Assembly: GCA_015488775.1 (NCBI GenBank)
Contig: WFNF01000081.1
Span: forward strand, 1 to 63,029
DNA from: Helicobacteraceae bacterium
GTDB taxonomy: Bacteria; Campylobacterota; Campylobacteria; Campylobacterales; Sulfurimonadaceae
Length of the DNA stretch: 63,029 nt
Direction: 5' to 3'
The first letter of the stretch is position 1. Every line of letters starts with the position of its first letter. The position numbers and the translations under genes were made by a program. The notes below the pieces were generated by a model, which was not told the DNA's origin, did not search any database, and was given only the letters and a program-made list of their open reading frames with translations. Shown here piece after piece: positions 52,641 through 59,961 of this stretch.

Positions 52641-53432
52641 ATGGCTAAAACATTTTATTTTGTAGATATAGAAGCAACAGGGCTAAACTTGGAAGATGAT
52701 AGGATTATTCAACTATCTTTTTTAAAGCTAGAAAACTCAAAGTTAGAATCTTTTAATGACCTTTGTTACACTGATATTGAGATGAGTGAAGAGGCTATAG
52801 CAGTTCACAATATACATCCATCTATGCTTGAAGATAAGTACTGGCCAGATGAAACAGATAGCTTTATAGAACTTGAAAAAGGAAATATTGAGGGTAATTA
52901 CTTTATCTCTCATGGAAATGAACTTGATGTTGCCATGCTTAAAAATGAGGGGATGGAACTTGAGATGTCATGTATAGATACCGACAAATGTTCCCGTAAT
53001 CTTTTAAGTGATGCAAGTAGCTACAAACTAGAAGAGTTGATCAAGAAGTATGAACTTGAGGTTAAAGCTCAAGAGGTTGCTAAAGAGATAGGCTTAGAAA
53101 ACATTGTTGCACATGATGCCTTAAGTGATGCTCTTTGGCACTATGTTTTGTATGAGTTTTTACTTGAAAAGGTTGATGGAGATGCTGACACTTTAGTAAA
53201 GATAACACAAACACCCATAATGCTTGAAACAATCTCTTTTGGTAGATACAAAAATAAAACTTTTGAAGATGTTTGGAAAAGTGATCCACATGATTTTGTT
53301 TGGATGTATGCTAATGTAGCAAAAGATTGGGAAGATTTAGACTTTACACTAATGCACTGGCTTAAAACCAAAGACTACTTTTGGAAAAAGGCACAAAAAG
53401 AGCGAGAGCAAGTAGATAAAACTTCATACTAA
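52641..53432 (+). CDS. DEDDh-type 3'-5' exonuclease domain protein with DUF3820-like tail
   Basis: 263 residues. The RNase T/DnaQ exonuclease fold shows ExoI (FVDIEATGLN, D9 and E11), ExoII-like (FISHGNELDVAML) and the ExoIII HDALSDALWHY (His and Asp). The C-terminal ~70 residues (ISFGRYKNKTFEDVWKSDPH) fit a DUF3820-like domain. Expected activity is 3'-5' removal of nucleotides. An AAGG site and TATAAT lie upstream; a decayed duplicate of this start region follows the left 72-bp repeat. Confidence 0.87.
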   Translation: MAKTFYFVDIEATGLNLEDDRIIQLSFLKLENSKLESFNDLCYTDIEMSEEAIAVHNIHPSMLEDKYWPDETDSFIELEKGNIEGNYFISHGNELDVAMLKNEGMELEMSCIDTDKCSRNLLSDASSYKLEELIKKYELEVKAQEVAKEIGLENIVAHDALSDALWHYVLYEFLLEKVDGDADTLVKITQTPIMLETISFGRYKNKTFEDVWKSDPHDFVWMYANVAKDWEDLDFTLMHWLKTKDYFWKKAQKEREQVDKTSY

Positions 53433-53507
53433 AAAATAATTTAGGTTATATAAACTACCTTTTAATACTGCTAAAGCTGGTCTTGATGTATCTTTAGCCT
53501 CACTTGC

Positions 53508-53532
53508 TAAAGCCTGAATTATTCAGGCTTTA
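53508..53532. terminator. Perfect 12-bp inverted repeat (possible bidirectional terminator)
   Basis: TAAAGCCTGAAT, one base, ATTCAGGCTTTA. Located after the exonuclease gene and after the minus-strand remnant's 3' end. A/T richness outside the stem gives a weak U run only. Confidence 0.45.
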
Positions 53533-53543
53533 AACAAGAACTG

Positions 53544-53777
53544 TTAGAAATTTCCCTTCTCTGCTTTATAGCTTAAGCGCAATTTTTCAAATAAATAGCT
53601 CATGCTTTCATTTATAAATTCTTGCTCAGTGTAATTGTTATTTTTTCTTGTCATAAAGAATTCATGTATTATTGAGTCAATTTCTTCAAAACCTACACAT
53701 ATCAATGTAGATAGTTTTAAGTGAGAGTTTAACAAGCTATTTGCTAAGCTAAATCTCAACTTATCTTTAGGTGCCCT
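53544..53777 (-). pseudogene. Possible gene remnant
   Basis: A minus-strand frame (RFSLANSLLNSHLKLSTLIC, then EIDSIIHEFF) is open for 77 codons with only an internal TTG as start and a stop directly upstream. The protein-like helical C-terminus (INESMSYLFEKLRLSYKAEK) suggests the end of a lost gene. Not recognised. Confidence 0.3.
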
Positions 53778-53980
53778 TTATGTAGATGGTGAGTTTACAG
53801 AAATGTTGAAGAGTTAGAAAATCCTCTTCCTTTAATTCAGTATGAGATGGAAATATCATCTCGTGCTAGTGTATATGAGTGTATACAGTTTATCGATTAG
53901 TAATATCGCATAATTTATCAGACATAAAGGTGTCATAACTTGTTGATATAATATTCAAAATAAAAGAAAAAGGCTTGTTA

Positions 53981-54383
53981 ATGAAAAATCTGTTGCAAAT
54001 AGTGTTCTTAGTATCTTTTAGTATTTGGTACCTCTAATATGATGAAACTCTCAAGTGAAGATTTACGCAGGGTGAAAGTTGATTTTAATTATGCAATCTA
54101 TAAACAAAAACAGGCATATAAATATAAAAACTATCAAAATTATAATCCACTCTTTCGTCCATTAATATCTGTGATAAATCAAACAAGTAGAGATTTTACC
54201 CCAATAAGGCACAATGTTGGAGGATGGTCTCCTGCTAGAGGAGAATCTATGGCATCACACTCTAGTCTGGTTCATAAAATGTATGACCAACAGCAGATAA
54301 ACTACTTAATGAGTGGGGATTTTTCAGTTTTTGTATTTGAAAAATATGATAAAACTATATACTTACTAAAGGATAAACAATAA
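53981..54383 (+). pseudogene. Small secreted protein, apparently frameshifted in its signal peptide
   Basis: ATG 53981 opens a typical signal peptide (MKNLLQIVFLVSFSI) but stops after 18 residues. The sequence continues in another frame with TSNMMKLSSEDLRRV and an intact ~110-residue body (MYDQQQINYLMSGDFSVFVF near its end). Removing one T from the TTT at ~54025 would join the two as SIGTSNMMKL. Alternatively the body starts at ATG 54039 as a cytoplasmic protein. Body family not recognised; an HNVGGWSPARGES segment is notable. It ends two bases before the next gene. Confidence 0.5.
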
Positions 54384-54385
54384 TC

Positions 54386-55300
54386 ATGATAAATATTTTA
54401 CAAAGAGTTACAGCAGAGTATGATGATCATGATAGTTATGATATGCGTAAAGGAATGTTAGTGCTCAAAAATGGTAAGGCTGGGTTTATAGACAAAAATT
54501 TTACTGTTATTATACCTCTTGTGTACGAATCGCTTTATATGGTTGATGAAAAGAGTAATCGTTTTGTAGCACAACGAGACAAAAAATGGTTACTTATAGA
54601 TAGAGACAACCATATACTTTTTGAATCTAGTAAAAACTATGATGATTCACCTCTTTGGAAGATAAATAGCTTCGATAGTTCATACTGCTACATACCTTAT
54701 CTTGATGGCTACTTTGAACATTTTGCAAATAAAATAATAGTCTATACTAAAAGTACAAAAAAAGAGTTTTTGTTCTACTCTGATATGGCTATCTGTGTAG
54801 ATGACACTAAGTATATATATTTTTTTGACGGAGAGGTTAAGGGGTTTGTCAACTTAGAAAATGGTCATATTCAAAGGGATGTGCTCTTTGATGCTCGGAA
54901 AAAAGGCTTTAGGCTATTAGATGCTTATGAAGTTGATGAAATACTTTGTGTAGGTGCACAACCTTATGGACTCTTTGATCAAGAGGATATAGTACAAGAA
55001 CTTAGAGATAATGGTATAACAGCGATTATAAATCTTATGCAAGAGAGTGAAATGAAGTATAATAGAGAACACTTTGCAGAGAACTTTGAACTTATAGATA
55101 TGCCACTACCACAAGATAAAGAGATAGATGACTTTACCTTGTACAAGATACGACACTCTATAGGTAAAAATGAAAAAACATACTTACACTCAAAGAACGG
55201 ACTAGGAAGGGTGGAACAATTCCTCACTTTTTATCTGCATAATCAGTATTCGTTTGAGGGGAAAGCTATATCTCAAAAAATAAGGAGTTTAAAAAGATGA
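54386..55300 (+). CDS. WG-repeat protein with phosphatase-like domain lacking the catalytic Cys
   Basis: 304 residues. The N-terminal ~170 residues contain WG-type beta repeats (LKNGKAGFIDKNFTVIIPLV, KKWLLIDRDNHILFE). Residues ~185-290 resemble a dual-specificity phosphatase: DNGITAIINLMQESE, then IDMPLPQD, then the P-loop position YLHSKNGLGRV. The usual HCxxGxGR signature has Ser (residue 269) instead of the nucleophilic Cys, with Arg 275 and the glycines kept. It is therefore probably a pseudophosphatase that binds phospho-ligands. It overlaps the next gene (ATGA). Confidence 0.7.
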   Translation: MINILQRVTAEYDDHDSYDMRKGMLVLKNGKAGFIDKNFTVIIPLVYESLYMVDEKSNRFVAQRDKKWLLIDRDNHILFESSKNYDDSPLWKINSFDSSYCYIPYLDGYFEHFANKIIVYTKSTKKEFLFYSDMAICVDDTKYIYFFDGEVKGFVNLENGHIQRDVLFDARKKGFRLLDAYEVDEILCVGAQPYGLFDQEDIVQELRDNGITAIINLMQESEMKYNREHFAENFELIDMPLPQDKEIDDFTLYKIRHSIGKNEKTYLHSKNGLGRVEQFLTFYLHNQYSFEGKAISQKIRSLKR

Positions 55301-55593
55301 ATATTGGAAAACTTGAAATAAATGGAATAAAATGTGATAATCCTGTCTGCAACTATGTAGAGGAAGGTGTTTCAGTGGATGACTACAGTAAATGGCTCAA
55401 CAGACCTTGCCTTTGTTGCGGAGATAACCTACTTACTGAGGCTGATTTTATAGCTATACAAGATCTAATGGCAGTAGTAGAAGATTTGAATAAAAATGCA
55501 CCTACAAATAATATAGATGAGCAGAGACTCTCTACAAAGTTACTTATGAATGGAAAAGGCTCATTTAAAATTAAAAATATCACACTTTTATAA
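55297..55593 (+). CDS. Small zinc-ribbon-like protein
   Basis: 98 residues. Two cysteine pairs, CDNPVC near residue 13 and CLCC near 38, suggest a zinc ribbon; similar small proteins occur in phage genomes. The C-terminal half is helical then basic. Its ATG overlaps the pseudophosphatase stop, so the two are coupled. Function unknown. Confidence 0.6.
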   Translation: MNIGKLEINGIKCDNPVCNYVEEGVSVDDYSKWLNRPCLCCGDNLLTEADFIAIQDLMAVVEDLNKNAPTNNIDEQRLSTKLLMNGKGSFKIKNITLL

Positions 55594-55645
55594 AAAGTAT
55601 TATTATTTATAGTAAAATAGTGTTTAAATTATGCAAAGGCTTCAG

Positions 55646-56560
55646 ATGGCAAAAAAAGATTATGACAAGATATTATATAGATTGACATCTATCCTTACAA
55701 AGTTATCAAATGTAGAGATGCCAACACTCAATGAACTTGCCCAAGAGTATAATGTGAGCAGAAGGACTATTCAAAGAGATATATATGAACGCTTAAGTCA
55801 TTTTCCTATCATAGTAAATGAAAATAAAAAAGTTTTATTTATGGAGGGGTTTTCTCTCAACAGAACAAAGTTATCTATGGAAGAGATAACGACACTGACA
55901 CTTTCTCTGGATATGATTAAAAACGCAGGGACGAATTTTTTTGAGAGTTCTGAATTACTTCTGAAAAAGCTTCTTTATAAAGATTTTTCTACTCCCTACT
56001 ATATCAAACCTCGTGAGTTTGAAACTATTAATATCAATTCAACTTTATTAAATGACTTGGAATTTGCAATAAGCACTCAAAATGAAGTTGAGATAGTAAA
56101 TGATAAGAGTATCGTGGTGCAACCGATAAAGGTGATAAATCTAGATGGTTTTTGGTACCTTTTAGCTCTTGATAAAGAGAGTAAAAAAGTACACAACTAT
56201 TTTATCTCTAAGATCAGAAGTCTAAAAGTACTTGGAACAAAATTTAAACTTAATGAATATCTAGAAAATTTACCAAACAAGATACTCTCCCCTTTCTTTG
56301 ATGATGAGGATTATTTTGATGTTGTTGTAGAGGTAGATAAAAGCATTGCTGATTATTTTAAACTCAAAAAGCAACTCTCCTCTCAAAAAATCACAGAAGA
56401 ACATGATAATGGCAATCTCACAATAAGCTTTACAGTAACTCATGAAGAGGACATAGATAACATCATAAAATCATGGTTGCCACACATAAAAGTCATATCT
56501 CCTGAGAGTTTTAGACAAAAAATAAAAAAAGAGTTAGAAGAGTATGTTCGTGGCTTATAG
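55646..56560 (+). CDS. WYL-domain transcriptional regulator
   Basis: 304 residues. The N-terminal HTH (PTLNELAQEYNVSRRTIQRD) is DeoR-like; the central WYL domain (~130-220) contains PIKVINLDGFWYLLALD and ISKIRSLKVL, and the C-terminal WCX-like part follows (VVEVDKSIADYF). ATG 55646 is preceded by AAAGG at six bases; the ATG at 55631 is not. WYL regulators often sense nucleic-acid ligands and repress defence operons (BrxR and CapW are examples). It lies 24 bases before the WD40 gene and probably controls that operon. Confidence 0.92.
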   Translation: MAKKDYDKILYRLTSILTKLSNVEMPTLNELAQEYNVSRRTIQRDIYERLSHFPIIVNENKKVLFMEGFSLNRTKLSMEEITTLTLSLDMIKNAGTNFFESSELLLKKLLYKDFSTPYYIKPREFETININSTLLNDLEFAISTQNEVEIVNDKSIVVQPIKVINLDGFWYLLALDKESKKVHNYFISKIRSLKVLGTKFKLNEYLENLPNKILSPFFDDEDYFDVVVEVDKSIADYFKLKKQLSSQKITEEHDNGNLTISFTVTHEEDIDNIIKSWLPHIKVISPESFRQKIKKELEEYVRGL

Positions 56561-56584
56561 AATAATGACAGAAGGATAGATAAA

Positions 56585-59290
56585 TTGAAAGAACAAATAG
56601 ATTTGCAAGAGAAATTTTATATATTTGATAGTTTTTTAACTTCAAATGAGAATATCCTTCAAAGAGGTGATGAAGAGTGGGATAGCTCTAAGATATTCTT
56701 TCAATTAAGCATAGAACATGCAGATAAATCTCCTTTAAGTATCGATGCTGAAAAATATGAAGATGATGGTAAAATTGATTTTGATTATGTTCGAGATGTG
56801 AATAGGGATGAGGAGATTTATATAAGTCCTTTGGTTGCTATTTTGGAACATAATCATGAGCCTATAAACGGAATAGAGATATTAGCAAATAAAAACATTC
56901 TATCTTATTCAAATAATAATATAAAAATATGGGATAAAAATAGTTATGAATGTATAACTATTTTAGAAGAGGGTACTAGGCTAATACAAATATTGCAAAA
57001 TCAGAATATACTATCTCTCTCATACGATTTCAAAATAAAAATATGGGATAAAAATAGTTATGCATGTATAGCTATTCTTGAGGGGCATGATGATTTGATT
57101 AGAGGTGTGAAAATATTAGTAAATCAAAACATTCTCTCTTATTCTCAAGATAACACAATTAAGATATGGGATAAAGATAACTATGAATGTTTAGCTAATC
57201 TAAAAGGGCATAAAGATTGGGTTACAGATATAAAAATATTGTCAAATCAAGATATTCTTTCATATTCATACTATGATAAAACAATAAGGGTATGGGATAA
57301 AGATACTTATGAATGTATAGCTATAATGAAAGGGCATGAAGATAAAATTAATGGTGTGAAAATATTAGAAAATGAGAATATATGCTCGTATTCAGATGAT
57401 GAAACCATAAGAGTATGGAAGAAAGATAGTTATAAATGTATAGCTGTTCTTGCCGAACATTATTATCCAGTTGCAGGTATAGAAGAATTGTTAAATCAAA
57501 ATATACTTTCCTATTCAGAATATGAGATAATAATATGGGATAAAGATAGTTATGAACCTTTAACTGAGTTTGAAGCAGATGGAAACAAAGTTTGTGGCAT
57601 AAAAATATTACCAAATCAAAATATACTATCTTATTCATATCAAAGTATAAGAATATGGGATAAAGAAAGTTATAAATGTATAGCTGTTATAAATGAAGAA
57701 AATCATATTATAGGTATCGAAATATTACCAAATCAAGATATCCTTGCATATTTTGATGATAGCAAAATAAAAATATGGGATAAAAATAGTTATGAATGTT
57801 TAAGTGTTCTTGAAGATGGTGTCGAGAATCTAAAAATACTACCAAATCAAAATATTCTTTCTTTTAGTAGCGGTAAAATAAGACATGATAGTGAGATGAA
57901 AATATGGGATAAAGATAGTTATGAATGTCTAAGTGTTTTGGAAGGACATGAAAATTATATTGATGGTATAGAAATTTTATCTAATCAGAAGATATTATCC
58001 TGGTCATCTGACAATACAGTTAGAATATGGAATGTTTCAGATTTAAATTTTTCTAAGAAAAGATCAAAGTATATTAGTTTTAGAAATGAGCTATCCTCTA
58101 CTTACTATATATATTCTGTATCTGATAATTATGTAATTAATATTTATGATAAAAGGCATTATCACCCGGTCGGTTTATTAAAAGGACATCAAAATGGTAT
58201 TTTTGGAATTATTATATTGGCAAATGAAAATATTCTTTCTTATTCAAGTGATAGAACTTTACGAATATGGGATAAAGATAGTTTTAAGTGTTTAGCTGTT
58301 CTTAAAGGACATGAAGATTGGGTTCTAGGTGCTAAAATATTGCCAAATAAAAATATTCTTTCTTTTTCTAAAGATAAAATTTTAAGAATATGGGATAAAG
58401 ATAGTTATGAATGCATAGTTGCTCTTGAAGGGCATAAAGAATATATAAATAGTGTAGAAATATTATCAAATCAAAATATACTTTCCTATTCAAAATTTGA
58501 GATAAGAATATGGGATAAAGATAGCTTTAATTGTTTGGCTATTTTTGATGGAGGTCAAAATTCAATTCAGTATAACATATTGCCAAGTCAAAATATTCTT
58601 TCCTTTTCTTTTGAAGATATAAAAATATGGGATAAAGATAGTTATGAATGCATAGCTACTCTTGAAGGGTGCGAATGTGGTATTAGAGGTGTAGAAGTAC
58701 TATCTAATGAGAATATCCTAGCATATTCTTATGATGATACAATAAGGATATGGGATAAAAATAGTTATGAATGCATAGCTACTCTTGAAGGTCATAAAGA
58801 TAGTATTCTAGGTATTAAAATATTAAAAAATCTAAATATTCTATCTTATTCTGATGATGAAACTATAAGAATATGGGATCAAGATACTTTCGAATGTATA
58901 GTTATTCTTAAAGGGTGTGAAGATAATATAGAAGATATAAAAATCTTACCAAATCAAAATATACTTTCATATTCAGAAGATAGTATAAAGATATGGGATA
59001 AAGATAGTTATAAATGTCTAACTACAATAAACAAAGATAATTATGATAAATACTATGATGATTTAATAATACTTGACGACATAATTGATAACAAAAACTT
59101 CATCTATGAAAACTACTTTGAAAATGCCTATCTAACAGTTTTCAGCAAAAACACAAATCAAAAACTCCAATGGCACTCAAACTATCATCCAAAAGTTAAT
59201 GCACTTTTAGGCGAAGCAATCACTATCAATGATGGAGACAATGGTCGCATCTTAAAAGTAATCAAACACAACAATAGAGAATCAAAATGA
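56585..59290 (+). CDS. WD40 repeat protein (18 repeats) with novel N-terminal domain
   Basis: 901 residues, TTG start with AAGGA eight bases upstream and no alternative ATG. Residues 1-85 form a domain (FDSFLTSNENIL, then SKIFFQLSIEHADKSPLSID) shared with the gene at 62447. After it come 18 WD40-like repeats based on KIWDKDSYECIAVLEGHED, then a ~75-residue tail. Most repeats keep a Cys in SYECIA, and DNA-level repeats are very similar (ATATGGGATAAAGATAG recurs). This builds two or more beta-propellers, a ligand- or protein-sensing surface. The gene overlaps the M50-like gene by four bases. Confidence 0.9.
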   Translation: MKEQIDLQEKFYIFDSFLTSNENILQRGDEEWDSSKIFFQLSIEHADKSPLSIDAEKYEDDGKIDFDYVRDVNRDEEIYISPLVAILEHNHEPINGIEILANKNILSYSNNNIKIWDKNSYECITILEEGTRLIQILQNQNILSLSYDFKIKIWDKNSYACIAILEGHDDLIRGVKILVNQNILSYSQDNTIKIWDKDNYECLANLKGHKDWVTDIKILSNQDILSYSYYDKTIRVWDKDTYECIAIMKGHEDKINGVKILENENICSYSDDETIRVWKKDSYKCIAVLAEHYYPVAGIEELLNQNILSYSEYEIIIWDKDSYEPLTEFEADGNKVCGIKILPNQNILSYSYQSIRIWDKESYKCIAVINEENHIIGIEILPNQDILAYFDDSKIKIWDKNSYECLSVLEDGVENLKILPNQNILSFSSGKIRHDSEMKIWDKDSYECLSVLEGHENYIDGIEILSNQKILSWSSDNTVRIWNVSDLNFSKKRSKYISFRNELSSTYYIYSVSDNYVINIYDKRHYHPVGLLKGHQNGIFGIIILANENILSYSSDRTLRIWDKDSFKCLAVLKGHEDWVLGAKILPNKNILSFSKDKILRIWDKDSYECIVALEGHKEYINSVEILSNQNILSYSKFEIRIWDKDSFNCLAIFDGGQNSIQYNILPSQNILSFSFEDIKIWDKDSYECIATLEGCECGIRGVEVLSNENILAYSYDDTIRIWDKNSYECIATLEGHKDSILGIKILKNLNILSYSDDETIRIWDQDTFECIVILKGCEDNIEDIKILPNQNILSYSEDSIKIWDKDSYKCLTTINKDNYDKYYDDLIILDDIIDNKNFIYENYFENAYLTVFSKNTNQKLQWHSNYHPKVNALLGEAITINDGDNGRILKVIKHNNRESK

Positions 59291-59940
59291 CACTAGAATT
59301 TTATCAACTGGTTATAGTAGCTGTAGTTGTACGATTTGTACCAATCATCAAAATACCATTTCGAATGTTAAGTACATATTTTCACGAGTTAGGTCATGGG
59401 CTTATGGCAATTGTTACACTTGGTAGTATAGATAAGATTATACTTAATGTAAATGGTTCTGGTTTATGTCACTTTCGTTATAGAAATGAGTTTTTTCACT
59501 TCTTGATTGCTCTTGCTGGCTATATAGCTACTTCTCTTTTTGGATACTATATCTATAAAATAGCAACATTAAACAGCAATATTATTACAAATCAGAATCT
59601 ATATATTTTACTAGGTGCTATAGGAATTTCTATCTTGCTTTGGGTGAGAGATACTAAAACATTTCTATTGGTTCTGAGTATTGCTATTTTATTCGCTATT
59701 CCTGTTCTTGATCAATTCATAGATACCATTACTGTAGCACCATATACGGTTTTGTATATGCAGTTTATCGGAGTGAGTGTAATGCTTGATGGATTTATAT
59801 CTCCTTTTCATCTTATAGATGGCAAAGATGATGGCGATGGCGGTGATCTTGAGAAGATGACAAGGATACCTGAGGGATTTTGGATCGCATTATGGGTCGG
59901 TGTAGCTGGGTATTTTCTCTATCTAGCATATCAATTATAA
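59287..59940 (+). CDS. M50-family membrane metalloprotease-like protein
   Basis: 217 residues, mostly hydrophobic with about five transmembrane segments. HELGH (residues 33-37, in STYFHELGHGLMAI) is the zinc-binding HExxH motif in the M50B arrangement, near the first membrane segment. A second zinc ligand could be in the DGFISPFHLIDG region, but this is uncertain. It is expected to cut proteins at or in the membrane. Its ATG overlaps the WD40 stop (ATGA), and it is 21 bases before the STAND gene. A membrane protease coupled to a STAND NTPase suggests it as an effector or anchor; that is inference. Confidence 0.8.
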   Translation: MTLEFYQLVIVAVVVRFVPIIKIPFRMLSTYFHELGHGLMAIVTLGSIDKIILNVNGSGLCHFRYRNEFFHFLIALAGYIATSLFGYYIYKIATLNSNIITNQNLYILLGAIGISILLWVRDTKTFLLVLSIAILFAIPVLDQFIDTITVAPYTVLYMQFIGVSVMLDGFISPFHLIDGKDDGDGGDLEKMTRIPEGFWIALWVGVAGYFLYLAYQL

Positions 59941-59961
59941 GAATAAAAGGAAAAGAAAACT

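Larger units (their letters stand above)
53433..53980. other. Gene-poor stretch with gene remnants
   Basis: No intact gene is convincing. A perfect 12-bp inverted repeat is at 53508-53532; a minus-strand remnant is at 53544-53777; a plus-strand fragment (VEELENPLPLIQYEMEISSR, near 53805-53900) ends at a TAG, and its 5' part (LGALYVDGEFTEM) is in another frame, as if one gene had decayed by frameshift. Confidence 0.45.

Noticed and set aside
56900-59030. Regular short DNA repeats that could be taken for a CRISPR array
   Set aside because: The repeats are in frame and encode WD40 blades; intervals are coding, about 105-130 bases, and there are no cas genes.
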